Source: Morella rubra | Lineage: Eukaryota; Streptophyta; Magnoliopsida; Fagales; Myricaceae | DNA: 64,000 bases | NCBI GenBank assembly: GCA_003952965.2 | Contig: CM025853.1 | Coordinates: forward strand, 1,394,803 to 1,458,802 | Direction: 5' to 3' | Shown here: piece by piece, positions 58,556-64,000 of the stretch | Numbering within the stretch: position 1 is the stretch's first letter | Layout: the number at the start of each line of letters is the position of its first letter | Translations under genes and position numbers: made by a program | The notes under the pieces: model-generated | What the model saw: the letters and a program-made list of their open reading frames with translations, nothing else | Databases searched by the model: none | Told to the model about the DNA's origin: nothing

Positions 58556-58831
58556 GTCCTGTTACCAATACAACGTTTTTTTTTTTTGTTGGTATTTCGT
58601 CCTAATAAGTGAGCCTTCAGGGACAATTTTGCCATTTCATTCCAAAAAGTAATGGACGAAAATTTTGGGATTTTAGTGAAGATATCTTCGGACAAAGCAC
58701 GTTGTCCAAAATGTTGTTCGAAAATTAACATAGGTGTCGAACAAATAGTGTATGAATATTTAGGTACGAACAAAGGATCGTCCCAAATTTTAGGTAGGCG
58801 ACGGACAAATAGTACATGAACATTTAGAGCT
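58556..58831. other. Intergenic DNA between the hAT element and the fold-back element
   Basis: Contains repeated gttcgaa/gtcgaacaaatag words, resumed beyond the fold-back element at 60160-60210 (gttcgaacaatg). The two parts are probably one older repeat split by the fold-back element. Confidence 0.4.
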
Positions 58832-60143
58832 TGTTTGGAAATAGGTTATGGCTGTGGTTTTGGTTTTGTGTTTGGGTTTAAAATTAAAATTTAAAATTTT
58901 AAGATTTAAAAATTGTTTTGTTGTAAGGGTTTGTTTGGTTGATTAAGATTTTGAATGATTTATATTAATTTGTAGTTATTATGATATTTAAAAATTAAAA
59001 AAATGATTTTAAAAATCAGAAAAATATATAATTCAAAAAATAAGTAGAAAATAGTTTCATAAATATAAAAAAAAAATTAAAATAGATAAATATGAAACTA
59101 ATTAAAAAAATATTCATAAAAATTAAAAGACCAAGATAAAAATCGTACAAAATTTATAAAACAAATAAAATTTTACAAAAATACAAAATTTTACAAAATT
59201 TCAAAAAGCTTTCTCTTATGGTTGAGTACTCTCTGTAAACCATAATCTCCATCGTCTTGTGTAATTATTTTTAGTTATCCCTTTTATTTTTATATTTTTT
59301 CTGATTCTTGTAATTTAATTTTAATTTTATTTGTTGTTATTGTTTTGAAACATCCTGACAACTAAAATATAAAAGGAAGCTAGCACTACAAGCAAACCAA
59401 AAACAGGAGCTACGCTGGCAAATAAGGGGGGATTTCGACAAATTTTTATTTTTCTTGTAATAATCATCTCTCTTATAGAGATCACTTGACTTTTTTTTTT
59501 TTTTTTAATCTCAGAAATGGTGAAGAATTATTTTTTTTTTTTTTTTTGAGTGAAAACATTACTCCTGGGTTTAGCTTTTCTTCAGGACATTCATTTCGCA
59601 CGAGTGGAAATACTCACTTTTACACAGTCGAATAAGCTAGAGATAACCTGCGCTAACTTTTTAATTTAATCTAATAGATAGATAGATTTCTTCACTGAGT
59701 CTTCCTTGAATCATAGAAGTCATTTTTATTTGTTTTTGATAATGAATATATTTGCTAATTATTGTTAAGTTTTTATTTTGAAAATTTTAATCAATTTTTA
59801 TTTTGAATTATTATTATTTTTGTAAAATTTTATTTGTTTTAAAAATTTTGCAGGATTTTTATCTTGTATTTTATTTTTAAGAATACTTTTAATAAGTTTG
59901 ATATTTTATCTATTTTTATAATTTTTATATTTATGAAACAATTTTCTACGTATTTTTTGAATTATATATTTTTCTGAATTTTTTTATTTTTTCGAATATA
60001 ATAATAAGTATAAATTAATATTATTTAATTTAACTAAAATATAAATCATTCAAAATCTTAATCAACCAAACAAACCTTACAAAAAATAATTTTTAAATCT
60101 TAAACCCAAAACCACAACCATAAACCATTTTCAAACAATCCCT
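58832..60143. mobile_element. Fold-back or Tourist-like element with long terminal inverted repeats
   Basis: The left 330 bases (agcttgtttggaaataggtt, ggctgtggttttggtttt, tttgtttggttgattaagat) are mirrored at 59990-60143 and further inward (atcttaatcaaccaaacaaa, aaaaccacaaccataaacc). A tta trinucleotide flanks both ends, compatible with a Harbinger/Tourist target duplication. The interior is AT-rich with no coding sequence. Confidence 0.7.
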
Positions 60144-60239
60144 TAAGCACAAACAAAGAATGGCAAAAAAGTTTGAACGACACTAATGTTCGAACAATGA
60201 AGTTTATTAGGACTTAATGGAATGATTGACACGCGGTAG

Positions 60240-61060
60240 TTTCTAATATAGCCACGTTGTTCCAAAATGATCAAACATACTTTGTGCTATTGTTTGGGCC
60301 TTGCATCATTGGAGCATTATTTCTTTCCTAAGAAGTTCATTTTGTTCTCAGATCATGCCAACAAAAAATCAATTCCCGACATGTCAAATAGAGTGAGTTT
60401 TTATAATCATTTTCCTTTGTTCTCAATCATAAAATATGTGTTCAAAATCAAGTGGCCGATGCTTTAAATCGTCAACATTCTTGCTTTCTATTATGCAAAT
60501 TAATGTTTTGGACTTTGAAATGGTAAAAGAGCCTTACAAAGAGGAACCCTTCTATTTTCGAGAAATTGTTAAGCTTCATAGAATTCCAAATGACTATTAT
60601 TTCGGATCGAGATATGAAGTTCATGAGTCATTTATAGGGTACTCTTTGGTGGAAGCTAGAAATAATATGCAATTTAGTTCAACTTGTTATCCTCAAACCG
60701 ATGGACAAACGAAGTTGTCAATCAAAGCTTAAGAAATTTAATGAGGAGCTTTGTTGGTAAAAACATTCATCAAGTTTGCTTATAATCGTTCAAATAGTCA
60801 AACTACGGATTGTAGTCCTTTTGTGATTATCTATGGTCAAAATCTTATTAGTCCTTTTAGACTTGACTCTAGTTTCTACTTATCATTATTTTAGTGGCGA
60901 TACTAAGAAGAGAGTGAAGAGCATTAAGAAGTTACAAAACAAGTTCGAGATCAAATTTTCAACGAGACCGAGAAGTACAAGAAGCAAGCCAACGAATACT
61001 GAAAGCAAACAACTTTCAAAAAAAGTGATTTTGTGTGGATTCACTTAAGGAAGGAAAGAT
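60240..61060 (+). mobile_element. Ty3/Gypsy pol fragment, broken
   Basis: A short plus-strand relic with pieces of RNase H (FPKKFILFSDHANKK at about 60318-60370) and integrase (FREIVKLHRIPNDYY, then YPQTDGQTK near 60690). A downstream integrase C-region follows to about 61060. Most of pol and both LTRs are missing. It is heavily deleted and broken in several places, and old. Confidence 0.75.
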
Positions 61061-61630
61061 TTGTTGCTTGAGTTATGAGTTGTTGGAAATATCTATGAGT
61101 CCTATGAAAAAATTGGAAGGACTTCATTAATTTAGTACTATGGAAAAAAAAAAAAAAAAAAAAAAAAAAAAGAAGAGAAGAAAAAAGAGTGTGACACCTC
61201 CATAGGTATATTAAAAGCAATTGGGTAGCTTGCGTATAAAACTAGGTTGAAAGAATCACAGCGAATCGTAAAGCTCCTAATATGAGCCCGTAAGAGCCCA
61301 ATATGCTCCACGATGGCAGGCTTGGGCTTTAGCTTGGAAGTGAAAAATATAGGTCCTAATTTAAATGAATGGGGCACGGATTTTACGCCTCTGAGCCTGA
61401 TGGGTTTTGTCTTGAAGAAACAATACGGCTTGGGCTTCTCTCTCTTTTTGGTCGACAAGAGCTGGACCCATATCCTTTGTCCAAACGTAGTAGAGCTGAG
61501 ATAATGGAAAAGAATTCAATCTATTCAAGGTATAATCGAATAATACAAATGAGGGTAAGATCTGACTCTTCTTTTTATCTCTTTACAGTAATTTTGCTCA
61601 TGAACAATGTCAAATATTAGTAATGTCTGT
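61061..61630. other. Intergenic DNA with a 28-base poly-A run
   Basis: A pure A-run at about 61144-61171 followed by an A/G-rich stretch may be the tail of a retroposed sequence, but no body or target duplication was recognised. The remaining DNA up to the ALMT stop is its likely 3' flank. Confidence 0.4.
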
Positions 61631-63682
61631 TTATACATCCATCTGTTTAGTAGTCGTAGGTGCCGAAGGATAGCCATTTTCTGGTGAGGCTGTAATTGTT
61701 ATAACAGCATGAGGGCATTCGATCTCAGGATGGGGTTTATCAGCTCCTTCACTTTGTTCTAAACGCACATTTTCTGGGGATACGGCGGGCTCTACCTTGT
61801 CCCAATGTGCGAGGGAGGCGAGCTCACGAACAGAATCAACTATTTTCTCTGTACATTGGACAACATCGATGAGAAGCGAAGCCACTGTGGCAGCCGGTAT
61901 CACTGATAAGAGGTCAGCATCTTTCCCTAAGCCTGATCTGAGTAACGACTCGAGATTCTTAGCAGCAGCTTTTGAATTTGAAACATATGGGTCGGCCGAA
62001 GCTGGTTCTCTCATTTTTGTGACCGCAGATGCTGATTCTTTGAGTGCCTTGCTAGAGTCCAAGCTCATTTTCTGGCATGCCTCCTGGATTTTACTACGAA
62101 ATTCTGCTGAAGCCTGCAGTAATGGAAGAACGTAGGTGCCAACCAACAGTTAACTACATGCAGTGTGTTTGGATAAAGAAGCAAAATATATTGGCTTTAA
62201 TCTGTTACCTGAACATCAGACGTGAGATATGCGCTAAGGGTATCTATTCTGTAGGCGCACTCGCGAGTTAGGTTCCAATTTAAGGTATTGTTTCCATGGG
62301 TGGCGGAACCGGAACTGGCCATGACGTGGCTCCCAGTGTGCAAAATCAGCCTGCAAATAAGGACGACCGACGATGAATATCAGACTGATCTTTAACAGAC
62401 ACAGCGAAAGAGAGACAGAAGTGAAAAAGCAAAGACTTTTCACCCACCAAGGACTCTTCACTACTTTTTGAATGAGAACACTCTTGTACCCTTGCAGAAA
62501 CGACTTGTCGTCGGTCGACGTTGCATCATCTGTCTTGAAGTATTCATCTCCAAACCCTGCAAAATTTGTCGGATTCTATATGTCTGAATGCTCATACAAT
62601 GAAGCAGAAAAGGACAATAGTTTTGTTGCAAACTTTTTAAACTGTTTTTCCCATTTTCTGCGTATGTGTTTGTATTTTCGGACATATATGTAAATATTGT
62701 ACTTCAATAGTGACTTCTTGTGCTTTTTCTTCTGTATCTGTACCTTCTAAGAAGTTGGCCAGCTCTTCCAAGTTGAGAGCAATCAGATTGTGAAGATCTT
62801 CACCTGCCCAAACAGGGCAAACCAGGATTGATATAATCACACAGACGCAGCCACCGAGGATAGCGGTGAATAACCTTTTAAGCGCTATGACCAATATCTC
62901 ATCATCTCGAAAACCAGAGACGGTTGTCAAGGAGAATGTCAATATGAATATCAACAGTCCATAATCATATCTGGCCTTGATTATGGGGAAAAACCGTACG
63001 AATGTTGATGCAGCAGCTGCAGTACAAACAATTGGTGTAGGTGCATGATCAGCTAGCTATTTGGTTAAACAATGATTTTGATTGGAAACGAGGGAGGATT
63101 TAGGTGAATAATATGCTTACCTTGTAGGAAGACAAAAAACCCCAGTAGAATGGGCTCACAGATGCGTCCAGATAGGGTAGCTAGATAGTGAGCTCCAAAC
63201 ACCCAACGCAGCAGCTAGTAATGTTTGCCAACCCCTATTCAAACCTTTTCCAAGTGTGGCTCTGAAAAGTAGGTTCAAAGCATTATTCATTTAAAATTAT
63301 TTATTTTTGAATTTGTAAGTGCTCTGGTCGTGAGCATTTGTTCTGAATTTAAGATGTTACAATTAAACTTACCCACAGAGAATTCAAATACGACAAGCAC
63401 AGTCATCACATCCCCCATTGCAGAGATCGGATGAAAACTGTCATACAGTAGATAGTAGTAGAATAATGAAACCAGGGTGAGTGCAAATCCTACTTTTGCT
63501 GAATGAATTACTGTTCTCGGATCGTCTTGCGCAATCTTTTTGGTGTTTACAGCAATCTCAGAAAACTTGGCCGTCAACCTCTCAGGCAAGGCCTTGAGCC
63601 ACCGCCACCAGCGACTGAATAGCCTCACTTCCTCGTGGTTTTCAGGGATCATCTCTGACCACAAATAGTGCATGGGAGACAA
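61631..63682 (-). CDS. Aluminium-activated malate transporter family protein (ALMT), six exons, frame-disrupted
   Basis: ALMTs are anion channels for malate in the plasma membrane or tonoplast. Exons read leftwards: 63682-63373 (ALPERLTAKFSEIAVNTKKI, PRTVIHSAKVGFALTLVSLF, first membrane helix), about 63266-63121, 63016-62744 (FVRFFPIIKARYDYGLLIF, ISILVCPVWAGEDLHNLIA), 62556-62448, 62350-62209 (FAHWEPRHGQFRFRHPWKQY, the family's WEP motif) and 62113-61631 (cytosolic tail to MDV stop). The total is about 487 codons, a normal family length. One-base slips relative to the family occur in exon 2 (extra T near 63197), exon 4 (one base short near 62470) and exon 5 (two bases short near 62270-62285), all in or next to short homopolymers. 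Either a recent pseudogene or consensus errors. Paralogue number is not assigned. Confidence 0.87.
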
Positions 63683-63769
63683 GTTTGCATGAACTGGGGA
63701 GGGAGAGAGAGAAGAAGCGAGAGAGAGAGGACTGAGCGAGCTTTGCAGAGAGAGGGAGAGAAAATGGGT

Positions 63770-63777
63770 TATAAATA
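63770..63777 (-). promoter_or_regulatory. TATA box of the ALMT gene
   Basis: tataaata on the plus strand is tatttata on the minus strand, 88 bases before the start codon and followed by a GA/CT-rich leader (63690-63765). Position and context fit a core promoter. Confidence 0.6.
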
Positions 63778-63789
63778 GAGCGTGCCAGC

Positions 63790-63939
63790 CAGGGCCGGCT
63801 CAAGGGTAAGGCAAGTTAGGCATGGCCTAAGGCATCACCCAGAACAGTTCCAACAAAAAAATTTTATTTATTTTCGTGTAGATTGACCCAAAAAACGAAA
63901 AGATGGACCAAGAAAAAGAAGGACAAAACATGGTGATGT

Positions 63940-63980
<41 letters not shown>

Positions 63981-64000
63981 CTAGCGCGTCATATTATCGG
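63790..64000 (+). mobile_element. End of a hAT-type element, cut by the window
   Basis: cagggccggctcaagggtaa and gcatggcctaaggc resemble the terminus shared by a common plant hAT family (cagggccggc...). The element starts just upstream of the ALMT TATA box and runs beyond 64000, so its other end and class are unproven. A T-run of about 41 bases (63939-63979) lies within. Confidence 0.55.

Noticed and set aside
60436-60732. 98-codon plus-strand open stretch as a gene
   Set aside because: It carries a Gypsy integrase motif next to an RNase H remnant, so it is part of a broken retroelement.
1-64000. tRNA, rRNA, CRISPR or prokaryote-type operons
   Set aside because: None was seen. The only tRNA-like signal is the SINE at 50411-50629, and the many short repeats are transposon subterminal repeats or minisatellites without a CRISPR layout.

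Overview
The window is plant nuclear DNA. It has introns with GT/AG borders, CC-NB-ARC-LRR resistance genes, a plant-type class II histone deacetylase (HDA8), an ALMT anion channel, and dense Copia, Gypsy, CACTA, Mutator, hAT, LINE and SINE remains. The NLR and HDA8 proteins read as eudicot. A woody eudicot (Fagales-like) is my guess; the sequence does not prove it.

Region 1 (1-35 kb) is an NLR cluster. Its repeating unit is an RPP13-like-1 CC-NB-ARC-LRR gene on the minus strand, its promoter, and a long spacer holding repeated exon-like modules. Positions 22-10034 form a giant palindrome. Two roughly 5 kb arms meet at a 42-base spacer. The outer ends carry the 3' end of an NLR, and the centre carries the NLR promoter and 5' leader. 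NLR copy 1 (11259-15019) and NLR copy 2 (30798-34580) follow, both on the minus strand and both frame-disrupted. Between them lie a LINE RNase H relic, a plant transposon ORF, a truncated Copia with a small LTR element nested in it, and two tandem copies of the spacer modules.

Region 2 (35-51 kb) is transposon-dominated. The centrepiece is a 9.5 kb CACTA element (37492-47027, 3-bp target duplication). It carries exon fragments of two unrelated host genes, a 14-3-3 protein and nicotinamide mononucleotide adenylyltransferase (NMNAT). It was later invaded by a 4.9 kb Reina-like Gypsy element and a 349-bp Mutator MITE with perfect 9-bp target duplications. Related Mutator-type repeats and a tRNA-derived SINE lie to its right.

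Region 3 (51-64 kb) holds the two ordinary host genes, HDA8 (three exons, intact) and an ALMT gene (six exons, several one-base frame slips). About 125 bp upstream of the HDA8 first ATG sits a 2.1 kb Pack-MULE with ~130-bp terminal inverted repeats and a perfect 9-bp target duplication. It carries an almost complete LEA_2 (NDR1/HIN1-like) gene, itself split by a 379-bp insertion with 5-bp target duplications. Further right are a 1.57 kb hAT deletion derivative that kept its promoter and 5' leader, a 1.3 kb fold-back element and a Gypsy fragment. A second hAT end runs off the window.

The three most interesting systems are the NLR palindrome (a possible source of long double-stranded RNA against its own gene family), the CACTA with two captured genes, and the Pack-MULE carrying LEA_2 in the HDA8 promoter.
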